Program-made: the position numbers and the translations under genes
The notes under the pieces: model-generated
What the model saw: the letters and a program-made list of their open reading frames with translations, nothing else
Database searches by the model: none
What the model was told of the DNA's origin: nothing
Source of the DNA: Ornithinimicrobium avium
Lineage (GTDB): Bacteria; Actinomycetota; Actinomycetes; Actinomycetales; Dermatophilaceae
Assembly: GCF_003351765.1 (NCBI RefSeq)
Contig: NZ_CP031229.1
Coordinates: forward strand, 2,480,001-2,544,000
Direction of reading: 5' to 3'
DNA length: 64,000 bases
Part shown: in pieces, positions 31,760 through 39,600 of the stretch
Layout: each line of letters begins with the position of its first letter
Position numbering within the stretch: position 1 is the stretch's first letter

Positions 31760-32854
31760 CTACCGGTCCAGCACCGTGTCCATCGCCAGGTCGGGACCGT
31801 CGATCGGCGCGAAGTAGCTCTCGACCCGCTCGTCGGTCACCTGGTCGAGGCTGATCGCCCACGACGGGTTCCGGTCCTTCTCGATGACCGCCGCGCGAAG
31901 CCCCTCCCGGAAGTCGGGGTCGAAGCTGAAGTGGACGTTCCGGCGGAGGTCTCCGACGAGAGTCTGGGACAAGGTCTCCCCGTCCACCACACGCTGGAGC
32001 CCTCTGAGGGTGACCTTCACCGCAGCCGGTGCGACCTCGCGCAGCCGGGCTCCCGCCACCGCGGCTTCTGGCTCCGGCCGGGCATCCAGCCTGGTGAGGA
32101 TTCCTTCGACGGTCGGCGCCGCATAGCAGTCGGCGATCCAGTCCCGGGACGCAAGGAGTGGCTCCGCGGCGGCGTCCAGGCTCCCTGGTCCAAGCTCTGC
32201 CGATCGCACCGCGTCGTCGGTGTCGACGCCCCGCGAGAGCGCAGCGGTCAGTTCGTCTCCTGACCCGGAGCCGACAACGGTGTCTGCCAGCCCGACCTCG
32301 ACCGCGCCGAGCGGACCCGTGGTCGTCCCGGTCAGGGCGAGATGAAAGCCCAGCTGCCCCGGCGCGCGCCCCAGGATGTAGAGCGCACCGACGTCCGGGG
32401 ACAGCCCGATGCCGACCTCGGGCATGCCCACGGCGGACGTGGGCGTGACGAGGCGGTGCGACGCATGACAGCCCAGACCCACCCCACCGCCCAGGACGAT
32501 GCCGTGCAGCAGCGTGACGACCGGTTTGCGGTAGCTGGCGATGAGCGCGTCGAGAAGGTGCTGCTCACGCCACAGCTGCTGGGCGACGTGGTGCTGTCCA
32601 TCCATCGCGTCGTAGACGGCCTTGACGTCGCCGCCCGCGCAGAAGCCGCGTGGACCCTCACCGTCCAGGAGTACGTGCTGCACCGAGCTGTCCGACTCCC
32701 AGGCCCTGAGCACGGAGGTGATCCTGCGGATCATGTCCAGGGACAGGGCGTTGAGGGCTCGCGGCCGGGCAAGGGTGACGTGCCCGAGCGACCCGGTGAC
32801 CCGGGTCCGGACATGGTCGTACAGGACGTCGGCGTGGCTGTCGTGGATGCTCAG
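31760..32854 (-). CDS. Crotonase-family enzyme, 3-hydroxyisobutyryl-CoA hydrolase-like
   Basis: About 364 aa, in the size range of 3-hydroxyisobutyryl-CoA hydrolases and longer than enoyl-CoA hydratases. GEGPRGFCAGGDVKAVYDAM and GIVLGGGVGLGCHASHRL supply the oxyanion hole; the catalytic-Glu region is TSAVGMPEVGIGLSPDVGA. There is no ATG, GTG or TTG at the expected start. CTG 32854, preceded by AAGG with 7-nt spacing and 5 nt after the previous stop, fits best; the ATG at 32962 would put a nonsense arginine-rich leader inside the upstream gene. It is last in the TRAP-lyase operon and may hydrolyse or hydrate a product of that pathway. Confidence 0.85.
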   Translation of the reverse strand: MSIHDSHADVLYDHVRTRVTGSLGHVTLARPRALNALSLDMIRRITSVLRAWESDSSVQHVLLDGEGPRGFCAGGDVKAVYDAMDGQHHVAQQLWREQHLLDALIASYRKPVVTLLHGIVLGGGVGLGCHASHRLVTPTSAVGMPEVGIGLSPDVGALYILGRAPGQLGFHLALTGTTTGPLGAVEVGLADTVVGSGSGDELTAALSRGVDTDDAVRSAELGPGSLDAAAEPLLASRDWIADCYAAPTVEGILTRLDARPEPEAAVAGARLREVAPAAVKVTLRGLQRVVDGETLSQTLVGDLRRNVHFSFDPDFREGLRAAVIEKDRNPSWAISLDQVTDERVESYFAPIDGPDLAMDTVLDR

Positions 32855-32858
32855 TGGT

Positions 32859-34574
32859 CTACCTTTCGACCGTGGACGAGGACTCGGCGTCGTTCCACGC
32901 CCGGAGCGCCTGGTACGGCGGCACCTCGGCGAGGCCGGACAGGTAGTCGGGCGACACCGCATCCCGGGTGACCCGAACGTCGACCACCGCCGGTGCGTTC
33001 TCGAGGGCTCGCCTCAGCGCGGGACCGAGCTCGTCCGCGCTCTCCACCCGCTCTCCGTGGGCGCCGAGCGCCTGTCCGAGCAGGTCGTAGCGCACGCCGG
33101 GCAGGTCCACCCCGACGAGTCGGCCGTCGAAGCGCTCCACCTGGTCGTAGCGTTCGATGTTCCACGCCTCGTTGTTGGCGACGACGAAGACGGCTTTGGC
33201 GCCCTGCCGGACAGCGGTGTCGACGTCCATGGCGGTGAAGCCGAAGGATCCGTCGCCGATGACGGCCACGACCCTCCGCTCCGGGTGGGTCAGCGCCGCC
33301 GCGGTCGCGAACGGGACGCCGACGCCCAGGCAGCCGAGAGGCCCGCAGTCGAGATACCGCTGCCCTTGCAGTGCGACACGTGAGAAGGAGAGGATGTCAC
33401 CGCCGTCGGCGACGGCGACCGTGGTGTCGTCGACAAGCTCGTTGACCGCCCCGATGAGGGTGTACGGGTGCATCGCACCGTCGTCGCCCGCGGGTGCAGT
33501 GGCGATCCTCTCGGCGAGCCTGCTCACCCGCTCCTTGTTCTCCGTGACGATCTCCTCCTGCCACGCCACGTCTGGAGCGACCGGACGAGCGCCTGCGTCG
33601 AGGAGGGCCTGGAGTCCCGACCTCACGTCCGCGCACACTTCGACGTCTCCCACCCGGTTGGCGCTGAGCTCCTCACGGTAGCGGCCGATGCGCACGAAGG
33701 TGGAGGCTCCCGAGAAGACGGCCGGGGAGCCGTAGGCGAGCTGGAAGTCCAGTCGTCGGGCGAGGACGATGACCAGGTCCGCCTCGCGCATGGCCCTGGC
33801 CCGCATGGCCGGTACGGCTGCGGGATGGTCCTGGGGCAGGGCCCCACGGCTCTCTCCGGTGTCGAGGTAGACCGCACCGGTCGCGGCCAAGAACTCTTGG
33901 AGCAGTGCGGAGGCGTCGATGGCAGCGCGGCCGGCGATGACCAGTGGACGTCTCGACCGTCGGATCGCCGCGGCCGCGGCGTCGACCTGGTGTGCCGCTG
34001 GAGGCCGCGGGGGTAGGCGGTAGGGCACGAGCGCCGCCACGCGGTCCAGATCGCCATCGTAGTTCTCGGTCTGCAGGTCGGTGGGGAGGTCCAGGTAGGC
34101 AGGCCCGGGCTCGTCACCCTCGCCCTGGGCCGCCCTGATCGTGGCCGACAGCCGGTCGAGCACGTGCCGCTGGTGGCGCACGGACTCGGCCCGTCTGGTG
34201 ATGGGCGCCATGAGGGCGGCCTGCGCCACGTCCTGCATCGCGCTCATGCCGACCTGCGGGCGCGGAGTCGACCCGGACAGGACGAGGACGGGGACGCGCG
34301 AGACGCCGGCGTTGGAGACCGCTGTCGTCGTGTTCGTGAGCCCAGGACCGGCGGTGACCAGCGCGACACCGAGTTCACCGGTCAGTTCGGCCGCGGCGTG
34401 CGCCATGTAGACAGCGCTTGCCTCGTGCCGGACGTCGACGATCTCGACGTCGCGGCGCACCAGCGCGTCCCACAACTCTTGGATGTGTCCTCCGCAGAGC
34501 CCGAAGACCCTGCGCACACCGCTGGCCACGAGGGCCTCGGCGACGACGTCTGCCACGGTCGGGTCGGTGTTCAC
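32859..34574 (-). CDS. TPP-dependent lyase, candidate 2-hydroxyacyl-CoA lyase
   Basis: 571-aa TPP enzyme. The PYR-domain catalytic Glu51 is in VDVRHEASAVYMAHAA; the PP domain has AVIGDGSFGFTAMDVDTAV ending in VVANNEAWNIERYDQ (GDG...NN, 467-468). It resembles acetolactate synthase, oxalyl-CoA decarboxylase and 2-hydroxyacyl-CoA lyase. Actinobacterial lyases of this superfamily cleave 2-hydroxyisobutyryl-CoA to acetone and formyl-CoA. The neighbouring mutase with 2-hydroxyisobutyryl-CoA mutase residues makes that the leading hypothesis. GTG 34574 has GAGGAG upstream. It follows the TRAP permease by 25 nt in the same operon. An acetolactate synthase-like role without CoA remains possible. Confidence 0.8.
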   Translation of the reverse strand: MNTDPTVADVVAEALVASGVRRVFGLCGGHIQELWDALVRRDVEIVDVRHEASAVYMAHAAAELTGELGVALVTAGPGLTNTTTAVSNAGVSRVPVLVLSGSTPRPQVGMSAMQDVAQAALMAPITRRAESVRHQRHVLDRLSATIRAAQGEGDEPGPAYLDLPTDLQTENYDGDLDRVAALVPYRLPPRPPAAHQVDAAAAAIRRSRRPLVIAGRAAIDASALLQEFLAATGAVYLDTGESRGALPQDHPAAVPAMRARAMREADLVIVLARRLDFQLAYGSPAVFSGASTFVRIGRYREELSANRVGDVEVCADVRSGLQALLDAGARPVAPDVAWQEEIVTENKERVSRLAERIATAPAGDDGAMHPYTLIGAVNELVDDTTVAVADGGDILSFSRVALQGQRYLDCGPLGCLGVGVPFATAAALTHPERRVVAVIGDGSFGFTAMDVDTAVRQGAKAVFVVANNEAWNIERYDQVERFDGRLVGVDLPGVRYDLLGQALGAHGERVESADELGPALRRALENAPAVVDVRVTRDAVSPDYLSGLAEVPPYQALRAWNDAESSSTVER

Positions 34575-34599
34575 GTTCTGCTCCTCACTGTGATTGGCT

Positions 34600-35913
34600 C
34601 TACATGTGCCACATGGAGATCCACGGGACGACGTTGGTCACCACGAGGACCGGGAGTGCCCCGAAGAGCAGGAACCGCAAGGTCCACCCGACCATCTGGT
34701 GCGCAGGAACGCCGCACGCGCCGGCGGCGACGAAGATGTTCGGCGCCATGGGGGGCGTGGCGAGACCGATGCCGAGGTTGAGCACCATGATCACGCCGAA
34801 CTGCACGGGGTCGATGCCCGCCGCGGTGACGATGGGCATCAGGAGCGGCGCTAGGACGATGATGGCCGTGTTCTCCTCCACCAGCATGCCGACGACCAGC
34901 ATGAAGAGGTTGAGCACGATGATCAACGCCCAGATAGGCAGGCCGACCTCGTCGATCCACAGCGCGAGGCTGGTGGGGATGCCCGACATGGTCAGGGCCC
35001 GCGCGAAGGCGCCACCGAGGGCGATGATCACCAGGATCGGCGCGGTGGACAGCATGCCGTCGAGCAGGGTGGTGTGGATGGTCTTGACGCGCATCCCGCG
35101 GTACACCAGCAGGCCGACCAGCAGTCCGTACAGGCACGCCACGGCTCCTGACTCCGTCGGGGTGAAGTAGCCGCTGTAGATCCCCCCGAGGATGACGACG
35201 GGCATCAGGAGCGCGGGCACCGCTGCGACGAACATGCGCACGGCGCGGCGCAGCCCGGGGCTGACACGCGAGCTCGGCACCTGACCGTCCGGCTCATCCC
35301 GGTCAAGCGGCATGTCACGGTCCCGCAGCCCAGGCTGGTTACGCGCCCAGACCAGGTTCGTCGCGGAGATCATCACGAAGAGCAGGAGACCGGGGATGAT
35401 CCCGCCCAGGAACATCTTGCTGATGGACACGTTGGCGGCGATGCCGTAGACGATCATCGGGATGCTGGGCGGGATGAGGATGCCCAGGAGGCCCGCGACC
35501 GACACCATGCCGGCCACGTAACGACGGGGGTAGCCGCGCTTCTCCATCTCCGGCGTCATGATCGACCCCATGGCGCTGACCGTGGCCACCGACGATCCGG
35601 TGATGGCACCGAAGATGGCCGAGGCCCCGGCAAGGGTCACACCCATGCCGCCCTTGAGACGTCCCGTGAAGGCCGCCACGAAGTTGACCAGACGGGTGGA
35701 CACGCCGCCGTCCTTCATGATCGTGCCCGCCAGCAGGAAGAAGGGGATGGCCAGCAGCGGGAAGGAGTCGATCGTCCGGTAGGCGACGGACGGCACGAGC
35801 GACGCGTCACCGACGCCCATCATGGCGAAGAAGGCTCCGACGCCGAAAGCGAAGGCGACGGCGACGCCCAGGAGGATGAGGACGACGATGCTCGTGACTG
35901 CGAGGATGATCAT
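34600..35913 (-). CDS. dctM: TRAP transporter large permease (DctM)
   Basis: 437-aa membrane protein with about twelve helices, the large subunit of a tripartite ATP-independent periplasmic transporter. Family motifs include SFPLLAIPFFLLAGTIMKDGG, AIFGAITGSSVATVSAMGSI and GLLGILIPPSIPMIVYGIAA. It catalyses sodium- or proton-driven uptake of a carboxylate delivered by the binding protein. ATG 35913 overlaps the DctQ stop. The operon couples it to a TPP lyase and a crotonase, so the imported acid is probably the pathway substrate. Confidence 0.93.
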   Translation of the reverse strand: MIILAVTSIVVLILLGVAVAFAFGVGAFFAMMGVGDASLVPSVAYRTIDSFPLLAIPFFLLAGTIMKDGGVSTRLVNFVAAFTGRLKGGMGVTLAGASAIFGAITGSSVATVSAMGSIMTPEMEKRGYPRRYVAGMVSVAGLLGILIPPSIPMIVYGIAANVSISKMFLGGIIPGLLLFVMISATNLVWARNQPGLRDRDMPLDRDEPDGQVPSSRVSPGLRRAVRMFVAAVPALLMPVVILGGIYSGYFTPTESGAVACLYGLLVGLLVYRGMRVKTIHTTLLDGMLSTAPILVIIALGGAFARALTMSGIPTSLALWIDEVGLPIWALIIVLNLFMLVVGMLVEENTAIIVLAPLLMPIVTAAGIDPVQFGVIMVLNLGIGLATPPMAPNIFVAAGACGVPAHQMVGWTLRFLLFGALPVLVVTNVVPWISMWHM

Positions 35914-36524
35914 GCGGACGGTTCCTGCTCCGCGACGTCATAGTTCCCGAACGTGACTCCGCTGAGGAACGACTGGGCCAGGAGGGCGGCAGTCACCACC
36001 AGACCGAGGACCGCGCCGACGACCAGCGGCAGCATGGGGATCCAGTTGGGGATCTGCAGGCCGGCTGAGAATCCACCGGTGTCCACGGCGTCGCGCACCA
36101 CGACTCCCGCGTACCAGGAGAAGAGGCCGAGAAAGACGATCTCCAGCACGAGGATGAGCCGCTCGAGCCAGCGCCGGGAGCGGCCCCCGGGCAGATAGTG
36201 CGCGAGGGCGTCGACGGCGATGTGGTTGCGGGCCCTGGCCAGCACCGGGAGCGCCAGGAAGGTGCCGCCGATCATCATGTAGCGGGCGATCTCCTCGGGC
36301 CCGATCAGGGTCGTGGGCAGGGCGTAGCGCACGAAGACCTGGGTCAGCGCGGCCAGCAGCATGACGGCCATGAACACCGTGAGGAGCACGCGGAGCACCT
36401 TGTCCAGGGCGTCGAGCGGCACGGACAGCCATCGCGGGCCGACGGGCACCGGAGGGACCTCGCCCCCGTCGCCGAAGGCGTCGTAGCCCGATCCTCGTGA
36501 TTCGACGGGGCCGGGATCAACCAC
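35910..36524 (-). CDS. dctQ: TRAP transporter small permease (DctQ)
   Basis: About 204 aa with four transmembrane helices of the DctQ type, including VFVRYALPTTLIGPEEIARY and IAVDALAHYLPGGRSRRWLE. The GTG at 36524 overlaps the end of the binding-protein gene by 8 nt, consistent with coupling; a longer frame from 36560 is open but would lie deeper in that gene. The first about 45 residues are Pro/Gly-rich and probably cytoplasmic. Confidence 0.9.
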   Translation of the reverse strand: MVDPGPVESRGSGYDAFGDGGEVPPVPVGPRWLSVPLDALDKVLRVLLTVFMAVMLLAALTQVFVRYALPTTLIGPEEIARYMMIGGTFLALPVLARARNHIAVDALAHYLPGGRSRRWLERLILVLEIVFLGLFSWYAGVVVRDAVDTGGFSAGLQIPNWIPMLPLVVGAVLGLVVTAALLAQSFLSGVTFGNYDVAEQEPSA

Positions 36525-37548
36525 CGGCGACCGCCTCGGACGCCTCGCGGAGGCCGGCAATGACGTCGGTGCCGAAGACCTCCTCGAACTGGGGCCAGAT
36601 GACCTCCTTGATCTTCACGAACTCTGCCATCTCGGCGTCGGTCAGCTCCACCACCTCGACGCCCTGCGCCTTCAGGGTCTCCATACGGTCGGGGCGCGCG
36701 TCGCGCAGGGCCTGGCGCATGTCGACGCTCATCGTCTCGGCCGCCGCCCGGACGGTGTCCTGGTCGTCACCCACCTGAGCCCACGTGTCCTCGTTGCAGG
36801 CCAGCGCGCCGGTGCCGTAGGCGTGGTTCGTCAGGGTCATGTAGCTCTGCACCTCCCCGAACTGGGAGTCGGTCGTCAGGGCGAGGCCGTTGTCCTGCCC
36901 GTCGACCGTGCCCTGCTGGAGAGCGGTGTACAGCTCGCTGAACGCCATCGCGAGGGGTTGGGCCCCCCAGGCCTTGAACATGTCGACGTACATGGGCGTC
37001 TCGGGGACGCGCAGCTTCAGACCCTCGAGGTCTGCCGGGGTGTGGACGGCGTGCTTGCTGTTGCTCAGGCCGCGGAAGTCGTTCTCGTAGAAGGCGAGCA
37101 CCTCCACCCCGCGCTCCGCAAGCAGCTCACGGTCGTGGTTGGCCACGAACCCGTCACCGTAGAAGAGTGCGTCCGCACCGTCGTATCCGGTCACGATGTA
37201 GGGCATGAAGCTGAGCTGCAGGCGTGGGTCGATGCCGGCCGCCGCGTAGTTGACCATGCCGCACTCGACGGTACCGCTCTGCAGGCCCTCCCCCATCTCC
37301 ACGTCGCTGCCGAGCTGGGAGCCGGGGAAGACCGAGATCTCGACCCGGCCGTCGGTCTCCTCCTTGACCTGGTCGGCCCAGGCAGTGGCGGCCACGTGGA
37401 TCGGAGACGAGGCGGGGAACACGTGTCCGACCCTCAAGGTCACCGGCTCTGCGCCGTCCGAGCCCTCGCCACCGTCCCCACCGCAGGCGGTAGCCCCCAG
37501 TGCGACCGTAGCCATCGTGGCGATCCAGGCGGTCTTCGTGAACTTCAT
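36517..37548 (-). CDS. dctP: TRAP transporter substrate-binding lipoprotein (DctP)
   Basis: 343-aa binding protein. A signal peptide ends in a lipobox (LGATAC), so it is membrane-anchored, which is usual in Gram-positive TRAP systems. The DctP family blocks LRVGHVFPASSPIHVAATAW, VFPGSQLGSDVEMGEGLQ and LKLRVPETPMYVDMFKAWGA are present; the Arg in LKLRVPE is the conserved carboxylate-binding residue, so the ligand is an organic acid. AAGGAG is 6 nt upstream of ATG 37548. A GntR regulator is divergent. Confidence 0.92.
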   Translation of the reverse strand: MKFTKTAWIATMATVALGATACGGDGGEGSDGAEPVTLRVGHVFPASSPIHVAATAWADQVKEETDGRVEISVFPGSQLGSDVEMGEGLQSGTVECGMVNYAAAGIDPRLQLSFMPYIVTGYDGADALFYGDGFVANHDRELLAERGVEVLAFYENDFRGLSNSKHAVHTPADLEGLKLRVPETPMYVDMFKAWGAQPLAMAFSELYTALQQGTVDGQDNGLALTTDSQFGEVQSYMTLTNHAYGTGALACNEDTWAQVGDDQDTVRAAAETMSVDMRQALRDARPDRMETLKAQGVEVVELTDAEMAEFVKIKEVIWPQFEEVFGTDVIAGLREASEAVAGG

Positions 37549-37615
37549 GTTGGGCTCCTTGGTCAGTGCGCGACAGTGGGCTGGAGCCGGCGACGGGGCG
37601 TGCCACCGGGGCCGT

Positions 37616-37642
37616 TACAGGTACACAGAATCCTGTATCCAG
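37616..37642. promoter_or_regulatory. Candidate GntR operator between TRAP operon and gntR
   Basis: TACAGG (37616-37621) and CCTGTA (37632-37637) form a perfect 6-bp inverted repeat with a 10-nt spacer, running into TGTATCCAG (37634-37642). Similar words occur at 43291-43299 and around 49585-49608, near other genes of the island. Confidence 0.55.
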
Positions 37643-37735
37643 GTCATACTAGGGATGCCGTGACCCTGCGTCAATGGGTAGGGCGTGGACTAACGTCCTG
37701 CATGAGCTGGGCGCTCGACGACGAAGGAGATGGCC

Positions 37736-38458
37736 ATGGCGGCTGCAGCTGGTACAGCAGGGGGAGGCATCGTTCCGGGGCAGGAGGGGCCCGTCCTGGG
37801 TGGGCCGGTCATCCAGATCCCCGACGCGGCCGCCGTGAAGCGAGCGGTGCTCGATCGCCTACGACGGGCCATCACCGTCGGCGAGATGCCGCCTGGGTCG
37901 CGCCTCCGTCAGACCCAGCTGGCCGCCGCCTTGGGCGTCAGCCGTATGCCCGTGCGCGACGCCATCAGCGACCTGGTCGCTGAGGGCCTCGCGGTGCCTG
38001 CCTCCGGCGGCGGCGCTGTCGTGTCCGCGCTGTCCCAGCAGGACATGCACGACGTCTACGCCGTGCGTGCGACGCTCGAGGTCTTCGTGGTCAGGGAGCT
38101 CGCCGGTGCGGTAGGCAGCGAGCAGATCCGTCAGCTTCGGAGCATCTGTCTCCGTTCGAAGAAGCTGATCGCGAACGACCAGCGCGAGGCCCTCACCGCC
38201 CTCGACAAGGAGTTCCACTGGGCGCTCTACCGGGCCACGGGCAACCGGTTCCTCGAGTCCGCACTGACCCCGATGTGGGCGCAGGTCGACCGGATCATGT
38301 ACCAGATCCTGCAGATGCAGGACTACATCTATCTCGCCTGGGACGAGCACGCCGCGATCGTCGACGCGATCGAGGACCAGGACCCGGACGCCGCGGGGCG
38401 GCTCATGCAGCTGCACCTGCACAGAGCTGCGGAGCGCCTCATCGAAGAGGCGGGCTGA
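37736..38458 (+). CDS. GntR-family regulator, FadR/FCD subfamily
   Basis: 240-aa regulator. The winged HTH (about residues 28-95) contains GSRLRQTQLAAALGVSRMPV followed by RDAISDLVAEGL. The C-terminal FCD domain has the metal/ligand-binding pattern with EVFVVREL, DKEFHWALYRATGN and DEHAAIVDAIEDQD (D...H...H). These regulators are released by small carboxylates or acyl-CoAs. ATG 37736 is chosen because GAAGGAG abuts the earlier ATG at 37730. It is divergent from the TRAP operon and its helix is closely similar to that of the GntR at 48720-49406, so the two may read similar operators. Confidence 0.92.
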   Translation: MAAAAGTAGGGIVPGQEGPVLGGPVIQIPDAAAVKRAVLDRLRRAITVGEMPPGSRLRQTQLAAALGVSRMPVRDAISDLVAEGLAVPASGGGAVVSALSQQDMHDVYAVRATLEVFVVRELAGAVGSEQIRQLRSICLRSKKLIANDQREALTALDKEFHWALYRATGNRFLESALTPMWAQVDRIMYQILQMQDYIYLAWDEHAAIVDAIEDQDPDAAGRLMQLHLHRAAERLIEEAG

Positions 38459-38520
38459 GCCCCCTCCACGAGCAGCTTTCGACCTATCCCACCTACTCTC
38501 CGATACGCTGAAGCGGGTCG

Positions 38521-38859
38521 TCAGGCGAGGAAAGGAAGGAGGTTGAACAGCATGACGGCGGCCATGCCCGAGAGGATGGTCCACGTGATGCTCCTGGTGC
38601 GCCACGCGACGAGGGCGGCGAGCGTTGCCGCGAGCACCTCGGGGCTGAGTCCCGACCACGCGGCTCCGGGCCGCAGGACTGCCGGCGCGACCAGGGCCGC
38701 GAACGCCGCGGGAGGAATCATCTGCAGGAACTGCTGGAACCCTGCCGGCAGCTGGGCCATCCGTTCAGCCATGAGGATGAAGGGCGCACGGAGCAGAAAT
38801 CCCAGGACCGCGGTGAGGATGATGACGGTCCAGACGGTCGTCGAACTCAGGTCTGTCAT
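38521..38859 (-). CDS. azlD: AzlD-family membrane protein
   Basis: 112-aa protein with four hydrophobic segments, the small partner of AzlC. It has the family-like start WTVIILTAVLGFLLRAPFILM followed by QFLQMIPPAAFAALVAPAVL. AzlCD pairs (BrnFE in Corynebacterium) export branched-chain amino acids. It overlaps azlC by ATGA. In this operon, after a mutase and a CoA ligase, export of a branched acid or amino acid derived from the pathway is plausible. Confidence 0.88.
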   Translation of the reverse strand: MTDLSSTTVWTVIILTAVLGFLLRAPFILMAERMAQLPAGFQQFLQMIPPAAFAALVAPAVLRPGAAWSGLSPEVLAATLAALVAWRTRSITWTILSGMAAVMLFNLLPFLA

Positions 38860-39575
38860 GCCTCAGCCCTCCATGAGCGGTACCGCTGATGCAGGAACCC
38901 GGCCGTCGTGCCGAGCAGGGCTCCCAGGAGCATGCCGAGGTTGCCCGGGGCACCGACCAGCGTGACGGCTACTGCGCCGCCGACGACGGCCGCTGTGACC
39001 GCAGGGAGATTCGTCAGGGCCGGCATCATGAGGGCCAGGAAGGACAGCGGGACGGCGAACGCCAGCGGGATGGCCTCTGGAATCCCTTGCCCCAGCAGCG
39101 CCCCGGCGAGCGTGGAGAGCTGCCAAGTCACCCAGAAGATCACCGCCGCGCCCAGGTAGTAACGAGCCTTGTCCCGAGGGGGTGGACCGGTGACGTACCG
39201 AGCGTTCGCCACGGCGTAGGCATGGTCCGTCAGGATGTAGGAGCTGAGCAGGCGACCAGCCAGGGACTGAGTCTGAAGGTGCGGGGCCATCGCTGCGGAG
39301 AACATCAGGAAGCGAAGGTTGATCACCGTCGCCGTCAGGACCGCGACGGACACGGCGGCACCCGACCCGAGAAGGTCGAGAGCAGCGATCTGCGAAGCCC
39401 CGGCAAAGGTGATGAGCGAGAAGGCGCAGGCCTCCAGGACCGTCATCCCGTTCTCGACGCCTGCCACCCCGGCGATCATCCCGAACGGGATGACCCCCAG
39501 AAGGATCGGCGACATGGCGACCGCCCCGCGGACGAGGCCGTCGCTCTCGGCAACCTGCGATGCGGTCATACGCAT
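38856..39575 (-). CDS. azlC: AzlC-family branched-chain amino acid exporter subunit
   Basis: 239-aa membrane protein with about six hydrophobic segments. Conserved features are GVIPFGMIAGVAGV, FAGASQIAALDLLGSGA and NLRFLMFSAAMAPHLQ, as in AzlC/YgaZ. ATG 39575 (or 39569) follows AGAAGG. It lies 25 nt after the CoA ligase stop and is the fourth gene of the divergent-mutase operon. Confidence 0.9.
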   Translation of the reverse strand: MRMTASQVAESDGLVRGAVAMSPILLGVIPFGMIAGVAGVENGMTVLEACAFSLITFAGASQIAALDLLGSGAAVSVAVLTATVINLRFLMFSAAMAPHLQTQSLAGRLLSSYILTDHAYAVANARYVTGPPPRDKARYYLGAAVIFWVTWQLSTLAGALLGQGIPEAIPLAFAVPLSFLALMMPALTNLPAVTAAVVGGAVAVTLVGAPGNLGMLLGALLGTTAGFLHQRYRSWRAEA

Positions 39576-39600
39576 GAGGAACCTTCTCGGTCGAGAGCCG

